Assembly (NCBI GenBank): GCA_024236495.1
Contig: JACKKJ010000002.1
Span: 62,001-126,000, forward strand
Length of the DNA: 64,000 nucleotides
From: Paracoccaceae bacterium
Lineage (GTDB): Bacteria; Pseudomonadota; Alphaproteobacteria; Rhodobacterales; Rhodobacteraceae
Reading direction: 5' to 3'
The notes beneath the pieces were generated by a model, which worked only from the letters and a program-made list of their open reading frames with translations, searched no databases and was not told the origin of the DNA. This document shows, in pieces, positions 52,829 to 61,466 of this stretch. Numbering within the stretch: position 1 is the first letter of the stretch; each line of letters opens with the position of its first letter. The translations under genes were made by a program, and so were the position numbers.

Positions 52829-54124
52829 TCAGAACGACTGTGAGGTGTAGTCGACCTCGTCGGGATAGTACCCGTCCTCAAGCGAGGTCTGGTGCACGCG
52901 GATCAGCTTGCCCCCCTGCACCTGGGAAATCGACTGGTGCCCGAAGGCCTGGTGCGTCTTGCCGTTGAAGGTCTTTGCCCCCTGCGGGTGATCGTTGCCT
53001 TCGGCAAAGTCGGTCATCGCCTCGATCGCCTCGACAAGCTTCTGGCGGTCCGCCGGACCCTGATAGCCCGAGGCCTCCATCCCGGCCTTGATGACAAAAA
53101 GCGTCTCCCAGGCAGAAAACATGTGGGCATAGGTCGCGACATCCGCCGGATCGGTTACGGAAGCACCGTTGTCGTCCACCCCGATCGCCGTGCGGTAGAA
53201 GACTTCCGCCTCCGACGCGTCGGCCTGCTTGTAGCGCGGGTGGCCTTCCCAGAAATGCGTGCCCTCAAGGAATTCGAGCCCCGGAGAGGCGATATCGACC
53301 GCTTCGAGCGAATCGATGAAGCCGAAGATCTCGGGCCGGGTGCCGGATCCGTAGAATTCGCCCAGTTCCTTCACGAAGGTCAGGACGGCGGGGCCGACCA
53401 TGACGTGATAAAGCACTTCGGTCTCTGCCGGGATCTGCGGGAAGTAGCGGGTGAAAGAGGTTTCGGTGGGCGGAATCGCGATGTGCTTGATGACCTCGCC
53501 GCCCTGTGCCGCGACGGCGGCGGTAAAGAAATCGCGGTGGTCGTGGCCGAAGGCATAGTCGGGGAAGACCATGGTGATCTTCTTGCCAAGCGTCGAGGTG
53601 ACCCATGGCGCCATCGACTGCACCTGGCTTTTCACATCGGTGATCCCGGGTTGAAGCGTCCAGCGGTTCAGCATCCCTGACGCAACGTGGTGCCCTTCGG
53701 AACAGACGAGATAGGGCACCTTCAGTTCCGCGGCGCGCGGCGCGGTGCCGACGACCACATGGGAAAAGAGCGCGCCGAACACCACGTCGCAGTTCGACTG
53801 GGTCGCGAGCTTGCCGAATACCTCGGCGCCGCGCGCCGGATCGGTGCCGTCATCCTCGAACAGGATTTCGACAGGGCGTCCATTGATGCCGCCGGCCTCG
53901 TTCAAGACGTTCAGCGCGGCAGTCGCGGTGCGTTCATACCAGCGGCCATAGGATGCGCCGATGCCGGTGCGATGCAGCTGGAAGCCCAGCCGGATCGGCT
54001 CGGAGCTTTGGGCCTGGCTGTAGCCGGGGAAGAAGGAGGGCAGGGCAAGGGCGCCGGCACCTGCCGCCATACCCTTGATCACCGAACGCCGGTTCGGGGT
54101 CTTTCCGATCAGTCTGGATGTCAT
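52829..54124 (-). CDS. Substrate-binding protein of the branched-chain-type ABC transporter
   Basis: 431-residue periplasmic receptor (Peripla_BP_6 type). Twin-arginine signal peptide: NRRSVIKGMAAGAGALALP followed by an SQAQ cleavage site near residue 39. IRLGFQLHRTGIGASYGRW and GGINGRPVEILFEDDGTD are the ligand-pocket landmarks. The group spans transporters for amino acids, amides and urea-like ligands; the ligand is not readable. Next to hiuH and puuE-uraD, uptake of an amide or purine breakdown product is possible but unproven. First gene of the five-gene importer. Confidence 0.88.
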   Translation of the reverse strand: MTSRLIGKTPNRRSVIKGMAAGAGALALPSFFPGYSQAQSSEPIRLGFQLHRTGIGASYGRWYERTATAALNVLNEAGGINGRPVEILFEDDGTDPARGAEVFGKLATQSNCDVVFGALFSHVVVGTAPRAAELKVPYLVCSEGHHVASGMLNRWTLQPGITDVKSQVQSMAPWVTSTLGKKITMVFPDYAFGHDHRDFFTAAVAAQGGEVIKHIAIPPTETSFTRYFPQIPAETEVLYHVMVGPAVLTFVKELGEFYGSGTRPEIFGFIDSLEAVDIASPGLEFLEGTHFWEGHPRYKQADASEAEVFYRTAIGVDDNGASVTDPADVATYAHMFSAWETLFVIKAGMEASGYQGPADRQKLVEAIEAMTDFAEGNDHPQGAKTFNGKTHQAFGHQSISQVQGGKLIRVHQTSLEDGYYPDEVDYTSQSF

Positions 54125-54184
54125 CGGTCATCTCCGCTGCTGGGTTTGGCGCGCGGCTTTCAGCGCCCGCGCCTTGGGTCAAGG

Positions 54185-54198
54185 TTGTGCGTATACAA
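54185..54198. promoter_or_regulatory. GTATAC-centred dyad upstream of the ABC importer
   Basis: TTGTGCGTATACAA, with TTGT/ACAA ends around GTATAC, in the 96-nt gap upstream of the receptor gene. TTGTATACAA-type dyads are common operators of GntR/FadR regulators. The gap also carries an A/T run (54213-54220). Weak evidence. Confidence 0.25.
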
Positions 54199-54220
54199 AC
54201 GAAAAGTCCACGGTTTTTTT

Positions 54221-55600
54221 TCAGCCCGCCGCAGGTGAGGACAGAAGCCACAGGCCGAATACAGTGTATAGCACCATAAGTGCCGCGACGGGCAGCTGTG
54301 CGATCCGTCGGGTGTGTACGCCCGTCTTTCTGGCAATGTGGGCCGCCAGCAGCACCGCGAGGAGATGCGCCGACAGGATGATCGCCCAATGCGCCTGCCA
54401 GATCAGCCGGACCGAGTCGTGCTGGGTCAGGAACCCGAAGCCTACCCAATGTTCCGGCAGACCCAGAAGGGCCCATTCCAGATGGAAGGGATCGTTCAGC
54501 GCGACGAGCACATATTGCCCCGATGTCAATAGCGCGACGAGGTAGTGCGCGACGTGATAGCCGGTCGCGATGGGAAGGAAGGACAGCACATAAGGACCGG
54601 CGGCGGCGGCAAAGGCCGGGGCGGACGGACCCGACAGGGCAAGTTCGGCGCGGATCGCCGCCGCGATCAGCGCCGACATGACCGCCCAGGTCAGAAACAG
54701 CCCCGCCGTATTGACGCCGACGACCGCCGAACGGCCAGGCACGTCCAGCGGGTTGATCCCGATGCGGGCCAGCCACCAGAACGTCTCGTGCAGGCCGTCG
54801 AAACTGACGGACGCGAGAACCGCGGTGACAAAGGCGGCCTGCGACAGTGTCAGCGGCGCCATCGCGACGATCTGCGCACCCGGCCAGCCAAGGCGAAAGG
54901 TCAGGCGGCCCTCCCTGCGGTCGGCCCAAAGCGGCGCGATCTTCGAGACGAAGCCGAAGTAGACGGTCAGGAATTCCCCCTGTTCGATCCAGTCCTCGCC
55001 CTCCGCCACCGCCAGCACGAAGACGGCGATCCAGTACACAAGCGCCGTTCGTGCCAGAACGGCGGGGTCCGCCGGGGCAAGCGAAACGATCTCGAACCAG
55101 GCAAAGGCCATATAGCCCGCGACGGCGGGCCAGTGGCCCAGGCGCGCGAGGCCGATGCCGCCCGTTCGTCCTAGCGCGCGGCGCACCGCGCGGACCGGCC
55201 CCGTCCAGGGATCGAGCCCGCGCCAGAGGTTGCCCAGGATCGCCACGGCAAGCGTCAGCGCCACCCAAAGGACGATCCAGACCGTCAGGGTCAAGAGGTT
55301 CCCGTAGGGATCGCGGTCGCCAAAGAAACCCACCGCGATCAGAAGCGCGAACACCGCCGCCGAACACCAGCTGCCGATGTCGCGGGGCACCACGGGCCGG
55401 GACCGAAGTACCATCGATCCTGGGGCGGGAATGCGCGGGGCAATCGCCACGAAAAGCGCCGACACCGCGACCGCGACCCCGGCGGCAAGCACATAGGGCG
55501 TGGTCGGAAGCGTATTCAGGACGGCGCGCTGCGTCGCATGGGCAAGTGCCGCGCCCGGCAATAGAATCGCGGCCAGAACTGCGGCGGCAAGTCTGAACAT
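54221..55600 (-). CDS. Polytopic membrane protein of unknown function
   Basis: 459 residues with a likely signal peptide or first helix (MFRLAAAVLAAILLPGAALA) then about ten hydrophobic segments. AHATQRAVLNTLPTTPYVLAAG begins the mature part. GGGGGATCC precedes ATG 55600; an upstream in-frame ATG at 55627 is less likely. Its layout recalls membrane proteins annotated as fenitrothion hydrolase-like, but I cannot confirm this and see no catalytic motif. It has no CxxCH haem motif, so it is not the membrane urate oxidase PuuD. Confidence 0.7.
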   Translation of the reverse strand: MFRLAAAVLAAILLPGAALAHATQRAVLNTLPTTPYVLAAGVAVAVSALFVAIAPRIPAPGSMVLRSRPVVPRDIGSWCSAAVFALLIAVGFFGDRDPYGNLLTLTVWIVLWVALTLAVAILGNLWRGLDPWTGPVRAVRRALGRTGGIGLARLGHWPAVAGYMAFAWFEIVSLAPADPAVLARTALVYWIAVFVLAVAEGEDWIEQGEFLTVYFGFVSKIAPLWADRREGRLTFRLGWPGAQIVAMAPLTLSQAAFVTAVLASVSFDGLHETFWWLARIGINPLDVPGRSAVVGVNTAGLFLTWAVMSALIAAAIRAELALSGPSAPAFAAAAGPYVLSFLPIATGYHVAHYLVALLTSGQYVLVALNDPFHLEWALLGLPEHWVGFGFLTQHDSVRLIWQAHWAIILSAHLLAVLLAAHIARKTGVHTRRIAQLPVAALMVLYTVFGLWLLSSPAAG

Positions 55601-55710
55601 GGATCCCCCCCCATTCTGTGGCCCCACTATTGAGGCGGAGAGTGGCCCAAAGCCGCGCCGGAGGCAACGCCTGCCCCCTTCTCCGCGGCCTCATTCACCC
55701 GGACCGCCGG

Positions 55711-58065
55711 CTATTCGCCGTAGGGAACCCAGATGTTCTTGACCTGGGTCGCGCGCGTCAGGAACGACCGGCCCTGCCCCTCGGGACCCGACCAGTCGCG
55801 ATGCGCGACCGACCAGGTAACCTTGAGGTTGCCCGCGCTTTCCTCCTCGACCATCCGGGTGCCGTCGGCGTCGCCCGAATACCAGATCGCCGCCACATCG
55901 TCGTGCGCCGCAAGCGTCCGCGCCAGTTCATCGCGCGGGCCGGTCACGATGTTGACCACGCCGCCGGGCAGGTCAGAGGTATCGAAGACCTGATAGAGAT
56001 CGGTCGCGGCAAGCGGCATGGCCTGCGACGGGACCGCCACGACCCGGTTGCCCATGGCAATGGCGGGCAAAACGAGGCTCACGAACCCCAGAAGTGGCGC
56101 GCCGGTCGGGCAGACGATGCCCATGACGCCGAAGGGTTCGGGCATGGCAAGGGTGACATGCGCCGATTTCGTCGAATGGACCGCGCCGTCGAACTTGTCG
56201 GCCTGCGCGGCATACCAGAAGGCGCGGCGGATCGCAGCGGCGACCTCCTCGGCCGGTTTCGGACCACCGGCAGACTTCAGGCGGGCGGCGAACTCCGCCG
56301 CGCGCGCCGCAAGGTTTTCGGCCAGGTAGTACAGGACCTGGGCGCGGTTGTGGCCGGTGGCCTTGCCCCAGCCCGCGGCCTTGTGCGCGGCCTCGACGGC
56401 ATTGCGGATATCCTTGCGGTTGCCAAGGCCGGCCAGGCCGATGACCCCGGCCTTGCCCCTGACCGCATAGCTGTAGCCGCTGTCGGGGCGTTTCTGGGCG
56501 CCGCCGACATAAAGTTTTGCCGTGCGGTCGATCGGGTCCGCGATACCCGGCGCCTCGCGCAGCGGCGCGGTTTCGGGTGGCGGTGGTGCCGGATCGGCCT
56601 TGGCCTTGATCTTCGCGTCCGCCAGGTATTCGCCAAGCCCCTCGCGCCCGCCTTCGCGACCGAAGCCGGATTCGCGGTATCCGCCGAACCCCGCCGCCGC
56701 GTCGAAGACATTGGTGGCGTTCACCCACACAACGCCCGCCCGGACCCGGGACGCCACATCAAGCGCGAGGTTGATGTTTTCCGACCAGATCGACGCGGCA
56801 AGGCCGTAGCGGGTGTTGTTGGCCAGTTCCACCGCCTCTTCCGGGGTGCGGAAAGTCGTGAGCGTGGCGACAGGGCCAAAGATCTCGACCTCGGAGACGA
56901 TGTTGGCCGGGGCGACATCGGTAAAGAAACCAGGCGCGAAGAAGCTGCCCTTTGCGGGCAACCGGCATTCAGCCTGATGAAGGACCGCCCCTTCGGCTTC
57001 GCCCCGCGCCACCAGATCGCGGATACGCCGCAGTTGCACGGGGTCCACGATCGCGCCCATGTCGGTGGACTTGTCCAGGGGATCGCCGACGCGCAGCTTC
57101 GCCATCCGCGCGGCCAGCCGTTCGGTAAATTCGCGCGCCACGCCCTCCTGCACAAGGATACGCGACCCGGCGCAGCAGACCTGACCCTGGTTGAACCAGA
57201 TCGCATCGACGACCCCTTCGACCGCGCCGTCGATATCGGCATCGGCAAAGACGACGAAGGGCGACTTGCCGCCAAGTTCCAGCGTCAGCTTCTTGCCCGA
57301 CCCCGCCGTCGCCTTGCGGATCGCGCGGCCGACCTCGGTCGAACCGGTAAAGGCGATCTTGTCGACCTCGGCCGCGACCAGCGCCGCGCCCGTCGCCCCG
57401 TCGCCGGTGACGATGTTCACGACACCTTTCGGCAGGCCGACCTCGGCGCAGATCTCGGCGAAGGCAAGGGCGGTCAGCGGCGTGTATTCCGCGGGCTTGA
57501 GGACGACCGTGTTTCCGGCGGCCAGTGCCGGCGCGATCTTCCACGCCAGCATCAGGAGCGGGAAGTTCCACGGGATGATCTGGCCGCAGACGCCGACCGG
57601 GCCGCGCCCGGGGAATTCGTCTTCCAGCATTTCGGCCCAGCCGGCATGATGGTAGAAATGACGCGCGGCAAGCGGCACGTCGATGTCGCGCGTCTCGCGG
57701 ATCGGCTTGCCGTTGTCGAGCGTCTCGAGGACGGCAAGGAAGCGTTCGCGTTTCTGGATGTGGCGCGCAAGCGCATAAAGATGGCGGGCCCGGTCATGCC
57801 CCGGCAGCTTCGACCAGCCGGGAAGCGCCGCGCGCGCCGCCTTGACGGCCGCCTGAACGTCGGCACCGGTCCCCTGTGTCACCCGGGCCAGCAGTTCGCC
57901 CGTCGCCGGGTTTGCCACGTCGAAGGTCTCGCCCGCCTCGGTGAACCGTCCGCCGATGTAGTGGCCGAAGGCGCCGCGCGCGGAAAGCCACTTCGCGACC
58001 TCGCCGGTGGCTTCGGGGGCGGGGCCGTAATCCATGGTTTCGAGGATTTCAGAAACGGAAGGCAT
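55711..58065 (-). CDS. ALDH16-type double-domain aldehyde dehydrogenase
   Basis: 784 residues, about 1.6 times a normal aldehyde dehydrogenase. Residues about 1-500 are a complete ALDH: IIPWNFPLLMLAWKIAPAL, FTGSTEVGRAI, LELGGKSPFVVFADAD and the catalytic Cys in FNQGQVCCAGSRILVQ. After a proline-rich linker (ADPAPPPPETAPLREAP), residues about 520-784 form a second ALDH-like region (PFGVMGIVCPTGAPLLGF) that lacks a catalytic cysteine (AIWYSGDADGTRMVEEES). This is the architecture of bacterial ALDH16 (structure known from Loktanella). It oxidises an aldehyde with NAD; the gene lies eight nt after deoC, whose product acetaldehyde is a possible substrate. Confidence 0.9.
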   Translation of the reverse strand: MPSVSEILETMDYGPAPEATGEVAKWLSARGAFGHYIGGRFTEAGETFDVANPATGELLARVTQGTGADVQAAVKAARAALPGWSKLPGHDRARHLYALARHIQKRERFLAVLETLDNGKPIRETRDIDVPLAARHFYHHAGWAEMLEDEFPGRGPVGVCGQIIPWNFPLLMLAWKIAPALAAGNTVVLKPAEYTPLTALAFAEICAEVGLPKGVVNIVTGDGATGAALVAAEVDKIAFTGSTEVGRAIRKATAGSGKKLTLELGGKSPFVVFADADIDGAVEGVVDAIWFNQGQVCCAGSRILVQEGVAREFTERLAARMAKLRVGDPLDKSTDMGAIVDPVQLRRIRDLVARGEAEGAVLHQAECRLPAKGSFFAPGFFTDVAPANIVSEVEIFGPVATLTTFRTPEEAVELANNTRYGLAASIWSENINLALDVASRVRAGVVWVNATNVFDAAAGFGGYRESGFGREGGREGLGEYLADAKIKAKADPAPPPPETAPLREAPGIADPIDRTAKLYVGGAQKRPDSGYSYAVRGKAGVIGLAGLGNRKDIRNAVEAAHKAAGWGKATGHNRAQVLYYLAENLAARAAEFAARLKSAGGPKPAEEVAAAIRRAFWYAAQADKFDGAVHSTKSAHVTLAMPEPFGVMGIVCPTGAPLLGFVSLVLPAIAMGNRVVAVPSQAMPLAATDLYQVFDTSDLPGGVVNIVTGPRDELARTLAAHDDVAAIWYSGDADGTRMVEEESAGNLKVTWSVAHRDWSGPEGQGRSFLTRATQVKNIWVPYGE

Positions 58066-58073
58066 CGGACCCC

Positions 58074-59048
58074 TCAGGCGATTGCGTGACGCGAGGACGC
58101 GGCATAGCGCCCGGTAACGTGGTGTTCGAGTTGCCGTTCGATATCGGCCAGCATCGAGGACGCGCCAAGACGGAAAAGCTCCGGGCGCAGCCAGTCGTTG
58201 CCCAATTCCTCCTTCATCAGGATCTGCCAGGCGATCGCATCCTTGGCGGTCTTCATCCCCCCCGCAGGCTTGAACCCGATCCGGCTGCCCGTGCGCGCGC
58301 CATAGTCGCGCAGCGCCCGCGCCATGACGAGAGATACCGGAAGCGTGGCGTTCACGCCTTCCTTGCCGGTCGAGGTCTTGATGAAATCCGCGCCCGCCTG
58401 CATCGCGACCATCGACGCCTTGTAGACGTTGCGCAGCGTCTTCAGATCACCCGTCGCAAGGATCGCCTTCAGATGCGCCGGGCCGCAGGCCTCCCTCATG
58501 GCGGCGATCTCGTCGTAAAGCGCCGACCAGTTCGCGTCGAGGACATGGGCGCGGGTGATGACGATATCGATTTCCGCCGCGCCCTGGTCGACGGCGTAAA
58601 GGATCTCTGCCAGGCGCAGGTTCAGCGGCATCAGTCCGGCGGGAAAGCCGGTCGCGACCGAGGCGACGGGAATTCCGGTGCCCGCAAGCGCCTTGACCGC
58701 AGTCGAAACCATCGTGGGATAGACGCAGACCGCGCCGGTGGCCAGCCGGTCAAGGCCAAGCCCAAGAAGGATATGGTCAGCCAGCGGCTGGCGCGCCTTG
58801 GCGCAAAGCCGGCGCACCCGGTCAGGCGTGTCGTCGCCCGCGAGCGTGGTCAGGTCGATGCAGCGGACCGCGTTCACCAGCCAGGCCGCCTGCCATTCCT
58901 TCTTGACCGTCCGACGCGTGGTCAGCGTGGCCGCGCGCCGTTCCGCCGCGGGCTTGTTGACCGCGACATGGTCAAACCAGTCGGCGGCCAGCGGAACCCC
59001 GGGATTGCGTTCGTTATGTGACAGGGGATGACCCCTTTCGACCTGCAT
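58074..59048 (-). CDS. deoC: Deoxyribose-phosphate aldolase
   Basis: Cleaves 2-deoxyribose-5-phosphate into glyceraldehyde-3-phosphate and acetaldehyde in deoxynucleoside catabolism. 324 residues, the longer (animal-type) DERA. CIDLTTLAGDDTPDRVRRLC, VCVYPTMVSTAVKAL, EIDIVITRAHVL, LKAILATGDLKTL, the Schiff-base lysine in ADFIKTSTGKEG and RIGFKPAGGMKT match. ATG 59048 opens MQVERGHPL; a longer frame to 59138 has no similarity. A TGACC-AAAG-GGTCA dyad lies upstream. Confidence 0.93.
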   Translation of the reverse strand: MQVERGHPLSHNERNPGVPLAADWFDHVAVNKPAAERRAATLTTRRTVKKEWQAAWLVNAVRCIDLTTLAGDDTPDRVRRLCAKARQPLADHILLGLGLDRLATGAVCVYPTMVSTAVKALAGTGIPVASVATGFPAGLMPLNLRLAEILYAVDQGAAEIDIVITRAHVLDANWSALYDEIAAMREACGPAHLKAILATGDLKTLRNVYKASMVAMQAGADFIKTSTGKEGVNATLPVSLVMARALRDYGARTGSRIGFKPAGGMKTAKDAIAWQILMKEELGNDWLRPELFRLGASSMLADIERQLEHHVTGRYAASSRHAIA

Positions 59049-59131
59049 GGGCACTTCCCTCGGGTGCGCGTTCCCCCGGATCATAGCGCCTGAGGCTAGC
59101 GAAAGTCCCGCCCCTTCGCAATCAGCATACT

Positions 59132-59145
59132 TGACCAAAGGGTCA
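59132..59145. promoter_or_regulatory. Dyad upstream of deoC
   Basis: TGACC-AAAG-GGTCA, perfect 5-nt arms, in the gap between the deoC start and the end of the DUF1523 gene. It may be an operator for deoC or, with the T-run that follows on the plus strand, a terminator remnant. Uncertain. Confidence 0.25.
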
Positions 59146-59148
59146 GGT

Positions 59149-59177
59149 TTTCACCGCCGTGGATTTCACCGCCGTGG
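59149..59177. repeat. 15-bp tandem duplication across the DUF1523 stop codon
   Basis: TTTCACCGCCGTGG occurs at 59149-59162 and 59164-59177 with one base between. On the minus strand this duplicates the last three codons plus the stop of the DUF1523 gene. Probably a slippage event without effect on the protein. Confidence 0.7.
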
Positions 59178-59840
59178 CTTGCCCTGCCAGGTGCCCAGCC
59201 AGGCCTTGAACCGCCCCCAGACGCCGCGCGCCTTGGCCGCCGCCTGATCGGCCTGCGCATCCACGTTGTCCCAGGCTTCCTCCACATCCTCGATCACCGG
59301 GTCGATCATGCGTTCCCGAAACTGGAGCCACATGCGCCGGATCATGAAAAGGATCAGCGCAAGGAAGGTCAGGATGATGATGTTGACCCAGGGGATGACG
59401 GTCACGTCCGGCCCCGCCACCGGCTTGACCGCGATCGCGTTGGGGAAGGTCGAAAGGTAGACGATCCGCCAGCCGTAGTGCGTGATCGATACCCACTGTG
59501 GCGCAGCCGAGGTCGACTTCAGATCCTCCGCCTGGGTCTGGAGGTTCGCGGTGTCGAACTTGAAATAGGGCGGCCAGTTCCAGCCGGTATCCTCGTTGCG
59601 GTAGACGCGCGGGTCACCGTCGGCATCGACCGCCTGGATGAACTGAACATCCCGGTTGATAAGCCCGGTCGCCTGGTCGTCCGGCGTCGCCCAGAATATC
59701 CGCGTCCAGTCGTCCAGATCCTGCCGTTCCTGGTAGGTGTTGACGATGCGGACAATGTCATGCTGCGGCAAGGTATAGTGGAAGAAGCCGAAGACGATCA
59801 GCGCCAGCGTCGCAAGGAATGTCCATTTCGCGTATTTCAT
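59166..59840 (-). CDS. DUF1523-type membrane protein
   Basis: 224 residues. One N-terminal membrane segment (WTFLATLALIVFGFFHYTL), a soluble domain with HYGWRIVYLSTFPNAIAVKPV, and a second membrane segment (NIIILTFLALILFMI) before a basic coiled tail. I associate the pattern with DUF1523, an alphaproteobacterial family of unknown function. Last gene of the AAA+ operon; a 15-bp tandem duplication spans its stop codon. Confidence 0.7.
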   Translation of the reverse strand: MKYAKWTFLATLALIVFGFFHYTLPQHDIVRIVNTYQERQDLDDWTRIFWATPDDQATGLINRDVQFIQAVDADGDPRVYRNEDTGWNWPPYFKFDTANLQTQAEDLKSTSAAPQWVSITHYGWRIVYLSTFPNAIAVKPVAGPDVTVIPWVNIIILTFLALILFMIRRMWLQFRERMIDPVIEDVEEAWDNVDAQADQAAAKARGVWGRFKAWLGTWQGKPRR

Positions 59841-59847
59841 CTTCGCC

Positions 59848-60123
59848 TCAGGTGTCGTTCAGGTAAACGAGGATCAGCACGATCACGGTCGGGATTACAT
59901 AGACCAGCCAGATCAGCTTGCGCCTCAGGCTTTTTTCGTAGCCCTGCAGTCCCGTCTCGATATAGGCATCGCGGGCCTCGGGATCATCCCCTTTCGCGGG
60001 ATCGCCGTCCCATTCCTTTTCCAGCCGCTCCCTCTCGACCGAACGGGAATAGACCGACATGAGGAAATAGGCGGCGGTCATGCCGATGAAGCCGAAGACG
60101 GCAAGCCGGATCAGACCGATCAT
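59848..60123 (-). CDS. Small two-helix membrane protein
   Basis: 91 residues with two hydrophobic segments (LIRLAVFGFIGMTAAYFLM and LIWLVYVIPTVIVLILVYL) flanking a charged middle (SVERERLEKEWDGDPAKGDD). Not recognised. It overlaps the DUF6638-like gene start/stop and lies seven nt before the DUF1523 gene, so it belongs to the same operon. Confidence 0.7.
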   Translation of the reverse strand: MIGLIRLAVFGFIGMTAAYFLMSVYSRSVERERLEKEWDGDPAKGDDPEARDAYIETGLQGYEKSLRRKLIWLVYVIPTVIVLILVYLNDT

Positions 60124-61466
60124 CCGCGTTCCCTCCTGACCGCGCCCCAGGGGCCGACCACATCGACGATATCACGATCCCACGGCCCCGGCGTCATCGG
60201 CGGTTCATCCCCGAAAAGCGCGCGGCGGGTGCCGTCCTTGTCCATCTGGTATTCGCGCGCGAGGAAGTCCGCGACATAGGCTTTCTTCGCTTCGGGCCAG
60301 CCCCGGTAGAGGTCATAGAAAAGCTCCTTGTGGCAGATGAAAAGCTGCCGGATGTCCAGTTGCGTCATCTCTGCCAGAAGCATGTTCACAAGGTCACGGT
60401 CCTTGTGCGGCTTCGACCGCAGCGTGTAGAAATAGGACGGATGGCTTGAGGTGATGCGCGGCCAGGCCCCCCCCGTCTCCACCCAGCGCAGAAGGGCCGC
60501 CAGACCCTGGAATTCTTCCGGCAGGCGCTGGCCCAGCGTGTTGGCGACCTGCCTGAGTTCGCGGCGCGTGCCTGCGCCGGTGTCGATGCCAAGCCGCGTC
60601 GCCGCATCGACCAGAATGAAATCCATCTTCTGGCGCAGGACCGCCGCCGCATCCAGCCCCCGCGCGTTCACGATCGGCTCCACCAGGTCGTTCAGTTCCA
60701 GGAAATGCGCGATCTGGTTGCGATCCTCCAGATCGAACAGATAGCGGATCGGCAACGCGCCCAGCTTTTCCTTGGGCCCGACGGAGATCGCCGCCGGATG
60801 GGCAAGGTCGCGCAACAGGTACACCCCGCCGAAATGCGCCGTCCAGAAATTGCCCTGTTCGAAGGTCGTGGATTTCAGCGTCACCGGGTTCTTCGTCACA
60901 TCGCCGGTCTTCTCGGCCAGTCCGATCATCTCGGCGATCAGCACGTCGTCCCACCAGCCGTCCTCCTCGCTCCGGAACCGGTCGATCAGGCCCGACAGCT
61001 TGCGCCCCTCGGCGATGTGGTTGCCGGTCGTGTCGGCGACGACGGTCACGCGGCGGATGTCGAAAAGCTTGCCGGGCCCGGTCAGGTCGAAGACGGTGTT
61101 TTCCAGTTCCCCCGCCACGGCGTCCCGCGCGGTCAGGGTGAAAAGCTCCGCCTCGTTTTCCTCGATGAACCGCGTCAGGATCCCGCGCGAGGTCGAGAAC
61201 TTGGCATTCAGCAGCGGCGCGGCCTTCTGGTCGGTGGTCAAGAGGATGAACTGCCGGTTGCAGCCGTTGGGATTGAGGTAAAGGTCATCGCCCAGCTCGT
61301 CCCCCACCTCCGGGCTGTAGCCCGACAGGTCGATGTGGAAGTCGCTCAGCGCACTGGTCTTCCCCGTCAGCGCCTTCAGCGCGCGGTTATAGCGTTCGAC
61401 AAGGGCGGGGCTGTCGACCGGGATCAGGTTGCCGAACATGAGGCCCTTGGAGATGAGGCGTTTCAT
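60120..61466 (-). CDS. DUF6638-like protein
   Basis: 448-residue soluble protein with no clear enzymatic motif. MKRLISKGLMFGNLIPVDSP opens it; KPHKDRDLVNMLLAEMTQLD and DIRQLFICHKELFYDLYRGW are notable conserved-looking stretches. I associate it with DUF6638, found next to AAA+ ATPases in this group. ATG 61466 overlaps the stop of the gene upstream. Function unknown; a partner or substrate adaptor of the ATPase is an inference from gene order. Confidence 0.65.
   Translation of the reverse strand: MKRLISKGLMFGNLIPVDSPALVERYNRALKALTGKTSALSDFHIDLSGYSPEVGDELGDDLYLNPNGCNRQFILLTTDQKAAPLLNAKFSTSRGILTRFIEENEAELFTLTARDAVAGELENTVFDLTGPGKLFDIRRVTVVADTTGNHIAEGRKLSGLIDRFRSEEDGWWDDVLIAEMIGLAEKTGDVTKNPVTLKSTTFEQGNFWTAHFGGVYLLRDLAHPAAISVGPKEKLGALPIRYLFDLEDRNQIAHFLELNDLVEPIVNARGLDAAAVLRQKMDFILVDAATRLGIDTGAGTRRELRQVANTLGQRLPEEFQGLAALLRWVETGGAWPRITSSHPSYFYTLRSKPHKDRDLVNMLLAEMTQLDIRQLFICHKELFYDLYRGWPEAKKAYVADFLAREYQMDKDGTRRALFGDEPPMTPGPWDRDIVDVVGPWGAVRRERG

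Noticed and set aside
54221..55600. Membrane protein as the missing urate oxidase PuuD
   Set aside because: PuuD carries a C-terminal cytochrome c domain with CxxCH, and this protein has no such motif.
53934..55694. 586-codon minus-strand frame overlapping the polytopic membrane protein
   Set aside because: Arg/Gly-rich shadow in a different frame of the same strand. The membrane protein frame has signal peptide and helices.
55618..58089. 823-codon plus-strand frame opposite ALDH16
   Set aside because: Antisense frame of a GC-rich gene, with compositionally biased sequence and no domain. ALDH16 on the other strand explains the region fully.
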